DNA of 64,000 nucleotides from Bacteroidales bacterium (lineage in GTDB: Bacteria; Bacteroidota; Bacteroidia; Bacteroidales; UBA4417), in NCBI GenBank assembly GCA_016707785.1, contig JADJGZ010000010.1, forward strand, positions 1 to 64,000, in the 5' to 3' direction. The notes under the pieces are model-generated. The model saw nothing but the letters and a program-made list of their open reading frames with translations. It had not been told where the DNA came from and did no database searches. The stretch's first letter is position 1, and each line of letters opens with the position of its first letter. Shown here piece after piece: positions 37,417-46,226 of this stretch. Both the position numbers and the translations under genes were made by a program.

Positions 37417-38886
37417 CTATTTGCTTTTCTCCTTGGGTAATTCACGTAAAAGCGCTTCCTCACGCTTTCTGATGAAATCTGAAAGTTGATCAACCAACAA
37501 TTTCTTTGTCAGGATCTTCTTGTTTTCATCCAGAAGATACATTACTGGTGTGCTATTGATATCATACAGGGTATGGTAGTTGCCTTTCAGACTGAGATGG
37601 CCATTCACATTGATCCAGGGCATCTTGTTCTTAATAATGTATTCCTTCCATTTAACCAGTGATGTATCACCGCTTACGCCAAAGATTTCAAGGTTATAAA
37701 GCCGCTTAAATTCTTCATAAAAGGTGATAACCTTAGGCATTTCTTTCTGACAATGTCCGCATGTACTCTCCCAGAAAAATACCAAGGTGTATTTGGCTTT
37801 AGTTGCATAAAGAGAATGAGCTATATTGCTGGTATCCAGCATGATCATTTCAGGTGCAGACTTATTCAGCAATAAAGGCTCCAGTGTATTTACCCGCTTG
37901 ATAATATTATCCTTCACCGTTGGGTACTGCCATTCCACTTTCCCGTTTTCAAGGTAATTTCTCACTACATAAACAAATAAAGCATCATGTCCCATAATCT
38001 CAGAAGTCTCATACTTCAGGGATAGATACCATGCAAGATATTTCTGTGTTTCCGGGTTAACAGATGCAAGCTGGAAAAGCCGGTCAATATCCTTTTGCAG
38101 TGAATCCAGGGTTGGAACCACCAATTTATCCAGGTAAGTATCCATCTTGGAAGTGAATACAGGAGTATAAACTAAACGGGCATCCCTGAATTCGAAGTTG
38201 TCAAAATAATGCTCTTTATAAACAGGAAAAATCCGTGTTGAATCTACTTTGCCAGTGGCGTCTGTAATAAATGGCCTGATGTCAGGTTCATTGTTGGCTT
38301 TAACAAATCTTGAAGCCAGGTGGTCGGGAAAGGTGGTATAATAATTCCTGATGAAATTCTTGGCTTCTGCATCGATGGCATCAATTTTAGCCTGGACTAT
38401 CATAAGGGAATCTGAATTGCCTTTATTTTTTAGTTTCCAGTTATTCCAGGGCTCAATCTCTTTTTGCCGGGCAGCAATAAAGCTAATATACTGATAGAAC
38501 TGTTTGTTCTCATCCGAGCCCTTAACCACCATGGTATTGACAACATCCGTAGGTTTACAGCTGAATTCCATCACCTGGTTACCGGTAAGGAAGAAATCAA
38601 AATACCTGCTTTTAGCCTGTCCTGCAATGATATACATCCCTTCCTGCAACTTTTCATCCCCGGAGAATTCAAACAAACCCTGTTTATTCACAAAAGCAGT
38701 ATCGTCGAGGTATTGCTTGCTGCCATAATAATGGGCGAGATATAAAGCAGTATCCTTACTTTCCGAAAGCTTAACGGTAATCTTATATCCTTTTGGTGCT
38801 GCATATACTTTCAGAGTGGTGAACAGTAGCATGCAGAAGACAACCATTATTAGTGTCCAGCCAAATCTATTTGCTAAATTATGCAT
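37417..38886 (-). CDS. Periplasmic thioredoxin-like (TlpA family) protein with DUF4369/DUF5106-like regions
   Basis: The protein has 489 residues. The signal peptide (about 8-30) ends KVYAA. A DUF4369-like beta domain (about 32-120) begins YKITVKLSESKDTALYLAHYYG. A helical DUF5106-like middle part follows. A C-terminal TlpA-type thioredoxin fold (about 345-475) has the redox motif CGHC at about residue 376 in VFFWESTCGHCQKEMP, and cis-Pro in NSTPVMYLLD. It probably carries out thiol-disulfide exchange in the periplasm. The partner is unknown. It follows the membrane-protein gene by 40 bp and is the last gene of a three-gene operon with 38927-40729 and 40752-41384. Confidence 0.82.
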   Translation of the reverse strand: MHNLANRFGWTLIMVVFCMLLFTTLKVYAAPKGYKITVKLSESKDTALYLAHYYGSKQYLDDTAFVNKQGLFEFSGDEKLQEGMYIIAGQAKSRYFDFFLTGNQVMEFSCKPTDVVNTMVVKGSDENKQFYQYISFIAARQKEIEPWNNWKLKNKGNSDSLMIVQAKIDAIDAEAKNFIRNYYTTFPDHLASRFVKANNEPDIRPFITDATGKVDSTRIFPVYKEHYFDNFEFRDARLVYTPVFTSKMDTYLDKLVVPTLDSLQKDIDRLFQLASVNPETQKYLAWYLSLKYETSEIMGHDALFVYVVRNYLENGKVEWQYPTVKDNIIKRVNTLEPLLLNKSAPEMIMLDTSNIAHSLYATKAKYTLVFFWESTCGHCQKEMPKVITFYEEFKRLYNLEIFGVSGDTSLVKWKEYIIKNKMPWINVNGHLSLKGNYHTLYDINSTPVMYLLDENKKILTKKLLVDQLSDFIRKREEALLRELPKEKSK

Positions 38887-38926
38887 GGTTTATTTCGTCT
38901 TTTTTATTGTCAGATGGTCTACGCAA

Positions 38927-40729
38927 TTAATATACCAAAACCTCATCCTGGGCATTTATACCGAACCATTTCCTGTCTTTTGTCACTATGTCCACTTTCA
39001 ATTGTAACCTTCCCTTGGTTTTCGGAATAGCTACCCTGACATCCTGGCTTAATGCCTTTACAACATCGGTTTCAATAGGTGTCAGTATGCCATTCCAGTC
39101 GAGATAGTCGTTACCCTTCATCCAGAAGTAAGAAAGGAAGATATCTTCTCCATTTCCTGCCCTTAGTGGTTCATTTCCCCGATTGACGATCCTAACCTCA
39201 ACCCAAACAGTATCCAGCGATTGATAAAATCCTCTGGCATTCACATTGATACGAAGGTTCCTGCTTATATATTCAAGGTCCTGGTTAGGGGTGCTATCGT
39301 TCAACATTCTGTAAGCTCCGGGATCCAGGTGGAAATAAGTAGGGTTCAACCAATCATGGTCCTTGATTTCCCATCGCCTGAAAAGGAAATCCTTTGGTCC
39401 CATCTTTCTATCGTTGCCTTCATAATAATAATCCTCTTTTGGCACAATGGTAACTGTAAGATCACTGCCCTTTAATGAACTTAGCATCATGGTTTCCAAG
39501 GGATAAGACCAGTTCAGCTGTGTGTAACCCTTATCAATATTGGATTCTGAAACAATGAATTTACTGCCGCCTTTTTGCCTGGCCGATTCAATGAGGTGTT
39601 CCATTTGGTTGACACGAGCAACAAAGAGGCTGCTTCCATTATAAATCATAAAAAGCCGGTAAGCGATTAGTCCTGAGATCAGCAATATGGAAATGTTTTG
39701 CAGCCCTGGTCTGGGTTCCTTGGGAAACCCATAAATCAGGGGGATAAATACCAGGGGGACGAAAGGAAATAATACCTGTTCCATATACCTTGAACGATCG
39801 AGGGAATAAACGGAACATACCAGGAAAAGATAGGCCATAAAAGTGCCGGTAACCAACAGTAACCTGAACCAATCTCTGCGATAGCTAAACATGGAGATAA
39901 CAATGATCAAGGCAATCAGCACTTCCGGGTAATTGAAAATGAAGAACCGAAGTAATCCAAGGTAAAAAGAAGGTTCCAGTAGTTGCTGAATCTTAGGATT
40001 GTTCAGAAAATCCAGTTGCCAGGAGAGCTTTCCCACTTCATAAGGGCACATCGTATAGGCTTTCAGGACAATCACCCCTGCCATTACCAGCAGAAGCATT
40101 GCATAAACAGTCCAACGTCGGGGCTTACTGCTGCGGAAATCGTAAAGCAGTAAGAATGGGAAAAGCATAAATGAAAGCGGGTGGCTTAACAGAATAAGGA
40201 CTTCAAGGATCATCAGAATTAACATGACCAGAGATGCCCTGATATTTAGCCGCCAGATAGCATAAAAAGTGATAAGTAATGGCACACCATAGTACAGCTC
40301 AAACATTGGAGTGAAAAAGCTGAAAGTGATACCCACAGTTTGAGTGAGAATGATCAGCAATCCTGAACGGCGGTCGCGAAGGATATAATAAACAAAGAGA
40401 AAAAGTAGATAGAAGAATAGGACATGACTCACCGAATAGAGGATCAGCACGTATTTCAATTCAAGTCCTATCCATACTGCCGATAAGGGGAGGACCTGTG
40501 AAATGGCTAGTACGATGCGCTGACATTCAATCCAGAAGAAACGATTATTAATGAATTGGGCTACATAGAAACCGGAATCTGCAAAAATCCTCTCCTTGTA
40601 CAAAATAATGGATAATGCCATCAGGATGAACCATGGAGCATGAGGTACAAGCCTGTTAACAGCCATATACCTGTATTTGGGCCGTCGCAGGAATTTTCTT
40701 AAAGTGATGCGGGTTTCGTCGAGGCTCAA
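38927..40729 (-). CDS. Polytopic membrane protein with C-terminal soluble domain, function unknown
   Basis: The protein has up to 600 residues. About ten hydrophobic helices span residues ~30-360, including LILYSVSHVLFFYLLFLFVYYIL and LVMLILMILEVLILLSHPLSFML. A soluble C-terminal region (about 370-600) follows, with a beta-rich end (VEVRIVNRGNEPL). The topology recalls GT39/PMT-like glycosyltransferases, but I see no DD/DE catalytic motif near the first loop that I would trust. The frame opens with a TTG at 40729. The first ATG is at 40663 (MAVNRLVPHAPW), so the start is uncertain. It lies 22 bp after the DUF1684 gene and 40 bp before the TlpA-like gene. Confidence 0.65.
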   Translation of the reverse strand: MSLDETRITLRKFLRRPKYRYMAVNRLVPHAPWFILMALSIILYKERIFADSGFYVAQFINNRFFWIECQRIVLAISQVLPLSAVWIGLELKYVLILYSVSHVLFFYLLFLFVYYILRDRRSGLLIILTQTVGITFSFFTPMFELYYGVPLLITFYAIWRLNIRASLVMLILMILEVLILLSHPLSFMLFPFLLLYDFRSSKPRRWTVYAMLLLVMAGVIVLKAYTMCPYEVGKLSWQLDFLNNPKIQQLLEPSFYLGLLRFFIFNYPEVLIALIIVISMFSYRRDWFRLLLVTGTFMAYLFLVCSVYSLDRSRYMEQVLFPFVPLVFIPLIYGFPKEPRPGLQNISILLISGLIAYRLFMIYNGSSLFVARVNQMEHLIESARQKGGSKFIVSESNIDKGYTQLNWSYPLETMMLSSLKGSDLTVTIVPKEDYYYEGNDRKMGPKDFLFRRWEIKDHDWLNPTYFHLDPGAYRMLNDSTPNQDLEYISRNLRINVNARGFYQSLDTVWVEVRIVNRGNEPLRAGNGEDIFLSYFWMKGNDYLDWNGILTPIETDVVKALSQDVRVAIPKTKGRLQLKVDIVTKDRKWFGINAQDEVLVY

Positions 40730-40751
40730 GTTTCTTGAATTAATGTTTCTG

Positions 40752-41384
40752 TCAATCGTGCCACTTTTTCTCTCCTGCTTCCACCCTTATTTCCAGGTTA
40801 TTTTCTTTTGGAGGTATAGGGCATGAATACTTTGAATTGTATGCACAGTATGGATTGTAGGCCTTATTGAAATCAATTGTCAGGGTATCACCATCAGGGA
40901 TGCCGGCATCCATGAAACGCCCTCCTCCATAGCTGCTTTCTCCATTGGTGAGATCATTAAAGGGGATGAAAAGATATTTCTCAAACCCGGGTTTCTTCAT
41001 TAGTTCAATATTTTGATAGACAAAGAGTTGATAAGAAGTATCATTGAATTGAAAGTTAATTCTGCCAAAAGTAGCATATTCCGGTAGTCTTTCTGTAGTA
41101 GTCTTCATTTTGAAATGAAACGGATTGTCAAATCGCTCCAGCGTTGCGATTACTTTGAACTTCTCATCCGGTACAAAATAGTGCAATCCGGTAAAATCCT
41201 TTTTAGCTTCTTCAGGTAAAGGAGACTTCTCATCAGTTCTCATCTCTTCATCTTTATCAGCTCTCTCCTTCAATATGGACTGCTCATAAGATAAAGATAG
41301 ATTTTCTGCACTTTTTTGACTAAATGCAAAATTAAATATCAGGACAGCTAAAAGGATCAGGGCAGGAATTCGGAGTTGAATCAT
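40752..41384 (-). CDS. DUF1684 family protein, exported
   Basis: The protein has 210 residues. A signal peptide (1-22) ends NFAFS. The C-terminal half carries the DUF1684 hallmarks: SYGGGRFMDAGIPDGDTLTIDFNKAYNPYCAYNSKYSCPIPPKEN and VEAGEK near the end. The function of the family is not established. The gene has a TACCTTCG box 46 bp upstream, starts the three-gene operon and is divergent from pdxH. Confidence 0.85.
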   Translation of the reverse strand: MIQLRIPALILLAVLIFNFAFSQKSAENLSLSYEQSILKERADKDEEMRTDEKSPLPEEAKKDFTGLHYFVPDEKFKVIATLERFDNPFHFKMKTTTERLPEYATFGRINFQFNDTSYQLFVYQNIELMKKPGFEKYLFIPFNDLTNGESSYGGGRFMDAGIPDGDTLTIDFNKAYNPYCAYNSKYSCPIPPKENNLEIRVEAGEKKWHD

Positions 41385-41430
41385 GGATTGTGTTGTAAAT
41401 CAAGGTTCAGTGCAGATCATTTTCAGATTA

Positions 41431-41438
41431 CGAAGGTA
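41431..41438 (-). promoter_or_regulatory. Variant -7 box (TACCTTCG) for the DUF1684 operon
   Basis: The minus strand reads TACCTTCG, 46 bp before the ATG at 41384. Confidence 0.4.
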
Positions 41439-41522
41439 ACAAAAACAGCGGTTCACGCTATACAAACGATTTTCAAAACCAAATTAGGTTTCAAATGTTA
41501 TAACCTAAATAATAATAGTTCT

Positions 41523-42158
41523 ATGGAATTGCAGGATTTGAGAGTGAATTATGGAAAAGGGTCTATTCACGACAGGGATCTCCCTGACCAACCCGTTGAA
41601 TGGTTTGCTGAATGGCTTGGACAGGCTATTCAGTCCAGTGCTTTTGAGGCCAATGCAATGGTGCTTTCTACGGTAGCAGAAAATGGCTATCCTTCTTCCA
41701 GGGTCGTTTTATTGAAAGGTTTTGACGAACGGGGATTTGTATTTTTTACCAATTATGAAAGTCGTAAAGGGAAACAACTTGATAGCAATCCCCATGCATC
41801 CTTGTTATTCTTTTGGCCTGAGTTGGAACGACAAGTTCGGATAGAGGGCATTGTGCATACAACAGAAGAAGAATTATCTGATGATTATTTTTATTCCAGG
41901 CCGCTGGAAAGCCGGGTAAGTGCTGCTGTTTCTCCTCAAAGTGAAATAGTAGGTTCAAGAGAACAGCTCGAAGCTATGCATAATGATTTTATGCTTTCAC
42001 ATGCAGATGGTAGATTCGACCGTCCGCAGAACTGGGGTGGTTACAGGTTGGATCCACGACTCATCGAATTCTGGCAGGGCAGAAAAAACCGGCTTCACGA
42101 CAGAATTCAGTACGAAAGGGAAGGCTTTAACTGGAAAAGGACAAGGCTGGCACCCTGA
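41523..42158 (+). CDS. pdxH: Pyridoxine/pyridoxamine 5'-phosphate oxidase
   Basis: The protein has 211 residues. It oxidises pyridoxine or pyridoxamine phosphate to pyridoxal phosphate using FMN and oxygen. The start at 41523 (MELQDLRVNYGKGSI) matches the family. The open frame extends 49 codons upstream into non-coding sequence and was trimmed. FMN-binding and core motifs are SSRVVLLKGFDERGFVFFTNYESRKGKQL, ASLLFFWPELERQVRIEG, SRPLESRVSAAVSPQS and the C-terminal PQNWGGYRLDPRLIEFWQGR...LHDR. It ends one base before the convergent DUF4301 gene. PdxB is also in this window at 54140-55277. Confidence 0.95.
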   Translation: MELQDLRVNYGKGSIHDRDLPDQPVEWFAEWLGQAIQSSAFEANAMVLSTVAENGYPSSRVVLLKGFDERGFVFFTNYESRKGKQLDSNPHASLLFFWPELERQVRIEGIVHTTEEELSDDYFYSRPLESRVSAAVSPQSEIVGSREQLEAMHNDFMLSHADGRFDRPQNWGGYRLDPRLIEFWQGRKNRLHDRIQYEREGFNWKRTRLAP

Positions 42159-43724
42159 TTACCCTTGCTGCTGATGTTCTGCTCTTAGTAAGTCATTGAT
42201 GGTCTTCACAGGGTTGAATGTACTAATCGGTACTTCAACAAATACAGTGATCCAATCGGCCATTGCACCATTCCATAAGCCGGGTAGTTCTTGGGCTTTC
42301 AGACTTTTTCCATCTTTCGACTTAGTTGAAATGAACCCTGTTTCAGGATTAATGTATTTCCTGAGATCAAAATTGTGCCCTTTATAATCACGGACTGCAC
42401 AAACAATATCTACCGGGTTAAAATGAGTAGATTTACTGAAAATGCTTTTCTGCACTTCATCATCCATATTGATTTGAGATGATTCCACAATCTGCAGACT
42501 GATTTCTCCACTATGTTCTTTGACCCAGAATGGCCCGCCACCGGGCTCCCCTTCATTTTTAACCATACCACAGACCCTGATTGGCCTGTTTAACTTTCGA
42601 ATCAGGTATTCGATCTTATCTTCCCTCCTGAAAGTATTGAAATCAGGATCGACAATAAATCCCAGCTTCGATTTGATAAACCTTAGAATGGTACGGATGT
42701 CTTCATCATCGGGACGGTCTTCAAGTGTTTCGATATGTTCAATCACCATATCCTGTAATTCAAAGAGGTATCCCCCCAGAACTTTCTTATAAAGGAATGT
42801 GTCAGGTTTCATCCTGTCAGGGACTACATTATCAATATTCTTGATGAAAATGATTTCACTTTCCCTGTCGTTGAGATTCTCAATAAGTGCCCCATGCCCT
42901 CCAGGCCTGAAAACCAGGCTGCCATCTGTTTCGCGGAATGGTTTGTCCTTTAGATCTACTGCAATGGTATCGGTGGATGCTTTTTGCAATGAAAAGGTGA
43001 GCTCATAGGTGACATCAAACAGCTCCTCATACTTATCCTTGATGCGGTTGATCTCTTCCAGGAAGGTATCGGCATGTTCGGGAGATACTGTGAAATGTAT
43101 GGCTGCCCTGCCTTCTTTATCCTTACAATAGTTAGCTCCCTCAACCAGGTGTTCTTCAATTGACATCCGGGACTCATTCTCATATTTATGGAACTGTAAC
43201 ACTCCTTTGGGCTGACTGGCATAGTTCAGCCCTTTTTTTGTAAGCAGATATTCAATAATGGTTTTATAATCATGTTTCTGCAGGCATTCTTCCAGGTCAA
43301 AGCCTTCCTTTCTTAATACTTTCTGCAGGTCGCTATAGAAAGCAAAATCCCTGATCCTTGATATGAAGGTTCTGACAGGAGTGAGTTTTTTGTCAGAGTT
43401 TAACTTTTCGATATCAGCTTCACTTCCGGTATAGGTATCAATAAACTCGAAAAGGTCTTTGAACATTCGGCTGGCTGCACCGGATGCCGGAACAAATTTC
43501 AATACTTCATATTTCTTGCTGTTGGAATCGTAGTAATAGGATAGTTTCTTTGCATCCCTCAGGTTGAAGGTTTTGATGCCATCACCAACGATAGCAGGCC
43601 TGTCAAGATTAATAAATGGGAAGCCCCTGCGGAAGTTATCTATCTGGGCTTCAATAACTTTAGGGTCAATGCCTTTGGCAGCGATCTGTTTCAGGTCGTC
43701 TTTCGAAAAGATGGATGAAATCAT
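42159..43724 (-). CDS. DUF4301 family protein
   Basis: The protein has 521 residues and is cytoplasmic (no signal). It opens MISSIFSKDDLKQIAAKGIDPKVIEAQIDNF, typical of DUF4301, and contains KFVPASGAASRMFK, FRPGGHGALIENLND and GGGPFWVKEH. The SGAASRM and PGGHGAL phrases suggest a sugar- or nucleotide-phosphate-handling fold, but the function is not established. Its stop abuts that of pdxH with no gap. A TATTTTTG box is 20 bp upstream. Confidence 0.85.
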   Translation of the reverse strand: MISSIFSKDDLKQIAAKGIDPKVIEAQIDNFRRGFPFINLDRPAIVGDGIKTFNLRDAKKLSYYYDSNSKKYEVLKFVPASGAASRMFKDLFEFIDTYTGSEADIEKLNSDKKLTPVRTFISRIRDFAFYSDLQKVLRKEGFDLEECLQKHDYKTIIEYLLTKKGLNYASQPKGVLQFHKYENESRMSIEEHLVEGANYCKDKEGRAAIHFTVSPEHADTFLEEINRIKDKYEELFDVTYELTFSLQKASTDTIAVDLKDKPFRETDGSLVFRPGGHGALIENLNDRESEIIFIKNIDNVVPDRMKPDTFLYKKVLGGYLFELQDMVIEHIETLEDRPDDEDIRTILRFIKSKLGFIVDPDFNTFRREDKIEYLIRKLNRPIRVCGMVKNEGEPGGGPFWVKEHSGEISLQIVESSQINMDDEVQKSIFSKSTHFNPVDIVCAVRDYKGHNFDLRKYINPETGFISTKSKDGKSLKAQELPGLWNGAMADWITVFVEVPISTFNPVKTINDLLRAEHQQQG

Positions 43725-43743
43725 AAGATGGAAGTGTATTGAA

Positions 43744-43751
43744 CAAAAATA
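43744..43751 (-). promoter_or_regulatory. Bacteroidota -7 box for the DUF4301 gene
   Basis: The minus strand reads TATTTTTG, 19 bp before the ATG at 43724. Confidence 0.5.
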
Positions 43752-43848
43752 GTGTTTTTGCGCTAAGAAACCCTTTGCATTCCTTTCAATTTAATCAACA
43801 ATAGTTTGTTGAATGGGTTTGATGTATCAGATTTATTTTGTCAGATCA

Positions 43849-43878
43849 TTTGTGAATTTCTAAAAAATACTATCTTTG
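43849..43878 (+). promoter_or_regulatory. Promoter of the tRNA-Leu pair
   Basis: TTTG at 43849-43852 and TATCTTTG at 43871-43878 are 18 bp apart, a good match to the phylum's -33/-7 promoter. It lies about 42 bp upstream of the first tRNA. Confidence 0.65.
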
Positions 43879-43888
43879 CACCCGCTTT

Positions 43889-43903
43889 GCCCAGGTGGTG
43901 AAA
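43889..43903 (+). repeat. Partial copy of the tRNA-Leu 5' end
   Basis: GCCCAGGTGGTGAAA is identical to the first 15 bases of the tRNA-Leu at 43921, 32 bp further on. The rest of the tRNA is absent here. It is probably a duplication remnant. Confidence 0.7.
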
Positions 43904-43920
43904 ACCGCCTGATACCCCCT

Positions 43921-44004
43921 GCCCAGGTGGTGAAATTGGTAGACACGCCAGCTTGAGGGGCTGGTGTCCTTACGGATGTGCAAGTTCGAGTCTTGTCCTG
44001 GGCA
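43921..44004 (+). tRNA. tRNA-Leu (GAG)
   Basis: The acceptor stem GCCCAGG/CCTGGGC is perfect. The D-loop reads TGAAATTGGTAGACA. The anticodon arm CCAGC-TTGAGGG-GCTGG gives anticodon GAG. A long variable arm (type II) and a T-arm with GTTCGAGTC follow, then discriminator A. It is 84 bases and the CCA is not encoded. It reads CUC/CUU leucine codons. Confidence 0.95.
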
Positions 44005-44022
44005 CTTACAAAATTACCATCT

Positions 44023-44106
44023 GCCCAGATGGTGAAATTGGTAGACACGCTGGTTTCAGGGACCAGTGGCTTTGCGGCTGTGCAGGTTCGAGTCCTGTTC
44101 TGGGCA
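44023..44106 (+). tRNA. tRNA-Leu (CAG)
   Basis: The acceptor stem is GCCCAGA/TCTGGGC. The anticodon arm CTGGT-TTCAGGG-ACCAG gives anticodon CAG. It has a long variable arm and the T-arm GTTCGAGTC. It is 84 bases with no encoded CCA. It lies 18 bp after the first tRNA-Leu and is clearly its paralogue. It reads CUG. Confidence 0.95.
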
Positions 44107-44107
44107 C

Positions 44108-44144
44108 AAAAAAGAGGCTTTCTTTTGGGGAGGCCTCTTTTTTT
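44108..44144 (+). terminator. Intrinsic terminator after the tRNA-Leu pair
   Basis: AAAAGAGGC pairs with GCCTCTTTT around a T/G-rich loop and is followed by more T residues. Confidence 0.85.
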
Positions 44145-44168
44145 ATGCTGTATTCCATTATTCCAGGA

Positions 44169-45970
44169 CTAATGATTAATAAGAAGTTTAAAGGTTTTGG
44201 ATTCTAAGGGCAACTTTTTGTCAATTAATTGTATTATATAAAATCCGTTGTTGAGGTAGTTGCAATCTATTGTTTCGTTTTGCATAATCTCTTTAGAAAG
44301 AATTAATTGTGATGTAGCGTTATAAATTCGCAAAATTAGTGAAGAACTATTTTTAGTCCTTATTACAAAATATTTGTCAGCAGGGTTTGGAAAGATTTCG
44401 ATTTCATTTTTTACAGAATATTCATCTATTTCTAACAGACTTGTTGATATCGGAAAATTATTGAAAGACAAGGCAGCAATATTGTTCTGATTTTTTAGAT
44501 AACATTTAAAATCAGGGTCATGTCCGGGTAAAATACCTAAATAACTTACTGACTGTATTGTAGTATCTGAAACCTTGAACATAAATGTTTTGCCATAAAT
44601 CAGTGGCAGTGAAATCTCAACTGAGTCTTTATCGAATCTGAAAGCACTTGTAATTGAGTCAAGGTCATCCGAATATATCTCGCTGATATTCTGTGTGAAC
44701 TGTAACCATATAGTATCATTGTGTTTACAAGCATAATTAATATCCGGAGCTTCAAAATCAACAATTGGTGAGTTGTAGACTTCTGCTCCCAACAAACCTT
44801 CAAGTCTCTGTGCAAGTTCAACATAACTTGAAGCTTGAAAGTGAATCTGATGGTTAGATCCAGGTTTATGTGGTCCAATACTGTTTGAAGCCATAACCCG
44901 ACAATTGTTAAACAAAGTAGGCATTATTCGTTGGTCTTCACTTGTATATGCGAGGGGAAGGTTATAATAAGAAAATGAATGTACTTGTATGACATAGAAA
45001 TGTCCGAAATTTGGAAAGTATTGTTGCCACAATTCATAAAGAGGCTTAAACCTGTTAATATATTCACCTGGTAAAGGTCCATCCTGACCTCCATCGCCTT
45101 GGTACCAAAGTATGCCTTTTATATTATCTGATACTCCAGCTTCATAAACCCTGGTATTCAAATGTCTGAAAAAGTGTTTATCATTAGGCATTGAATCATG
45201 ATAAAAAAATGGTCCGTTGACGGGAGGCAAATGCTGTTCGATATTTGTTCCACCGATAGCTCCATTAATAATGCAGGTCGGAGTTCCAAATTGTTTACTG
45301 ATATTATATTGAAGTGCCAGCCCCCATGCTCCAACCGAAAAATTTGGAAGTTGAAAAGTTCCTGTTACTTCTGAGACATGCCATGGACCCCTATGTCTCC
45401 ACATGTCACCATAAGTTCGGCTGAATTTTCCGTAAGCAGTCTGGGAACCATATTTATTTGTTAGATAATCAACTTCAAGTGAGTCCAGATCAGATGTGAT
45501 TGCATTTGACTGTCCGCTAATTAGATAAACATCTCCACAAACAACATGATTTGCGATAGGTTTCCAGCTGTAAGAATTTAAGGAGTAACTGAATGAGTAT
45601 TCGCTTAATTCCGATACTATTGGTATAATTAGTGAAAACCTCTTTAAATAAGGTGCAAGAATATAATTTGAATATTGCGAACTGTCACCTGAGAAATCAA
45701 TTTTCATTACTCTGATGTATAATAGTTGTGCAGTGATTGTTCCGGAAATATTTACAAACCCAATGTTTTGTGAATTCCTTGGAATCAATTGGTAGTCGTA
45801 AGGTCTGATTTCTTTTACAATTGACCCATCTCCTCTGTATTCTTTTGCAAAGGTGATAGAAGTACTATCATTGATTTCTAAGTTTTGAATTACTTCCTGA
45901 TTATATGATTTAATACAAATTAGCAAGAAATAGATGGTGATATATATATATATATATATATATGTTTCAT
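44169..45970 (-). CDS. SASA-type (sialate O-acetylesterase-like) esterase with T9SS tail; out of frame with its start by an (AT)12 tract
   Basis: The body (open from 45926 to 44169) has an SGNH-hydrolase SASA fold: GDVYLISGQSN at the nucleophile block, IINGAIGGTNI, ILWYQGDGG and the late HQIHF histidine. A type A T9SS tail (IEIFPNPADKYFVIR... to the end) follows. It probably removes O-acetyl groups from a carbohydrate outside the cell. The only ATG with a plausible leader is at 45970. From there ATGAAAC(AT)12CACC reads into a stop after 17 codons. With 11 or 14 AT units it would give MKHIYIYIYITIYFLLICIK, a good signal peptide, continuous with the body. The body alone has only a TTG start and no signal peptide. 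This fits a phase-variable gene in the OFF state. A miscounted repeat is the alternative. Confidence 0.75.
45940..45963. repeat. (AT)12 dinucleotide tract within the esterase start region
   Basis: Twenty-four bases of strictly alternating A and T lie between ATGAAAC and CACC on the minus strand. Gain or loss of units changes the reading frame of the downstream gene. Confidence 0.92.
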
Positions 45971-46011
45971 ATACAATGAATTAGTCTTATTAATTGGAAT
46001 GATATAATTAA

Positions 46012-46019
46012 CAAATATA
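46012..46019 (-). promoter_or_regulatory. Bacteroidota -7 box for the esterase gene
   Basis: The minus strand reads TATATTTG (TAnnTTTG), 41 bp before the ATG at 45970. This supports that ATG as the real start. The surrounding 250 bp is A/T-rich and has no gene. Confidence 0.45.
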
Positions 46020-46226
46020 TGACTTATTCATATGCTATATCTATATTGAATTGATATAAATTTAATATTAGTATAAATGCAAACTTAATATGTTTATGAT
46101 TGAACTGAAACATTTATCAATATGCTAAAATTCCTTTACTTCCTTTCGTTTCAGACAATTATGCTTTGGTAATCCTTGACTGAAAGATCAAAATAACTTT
46201 GTCTATTGTAACAATTATTCAATTCT

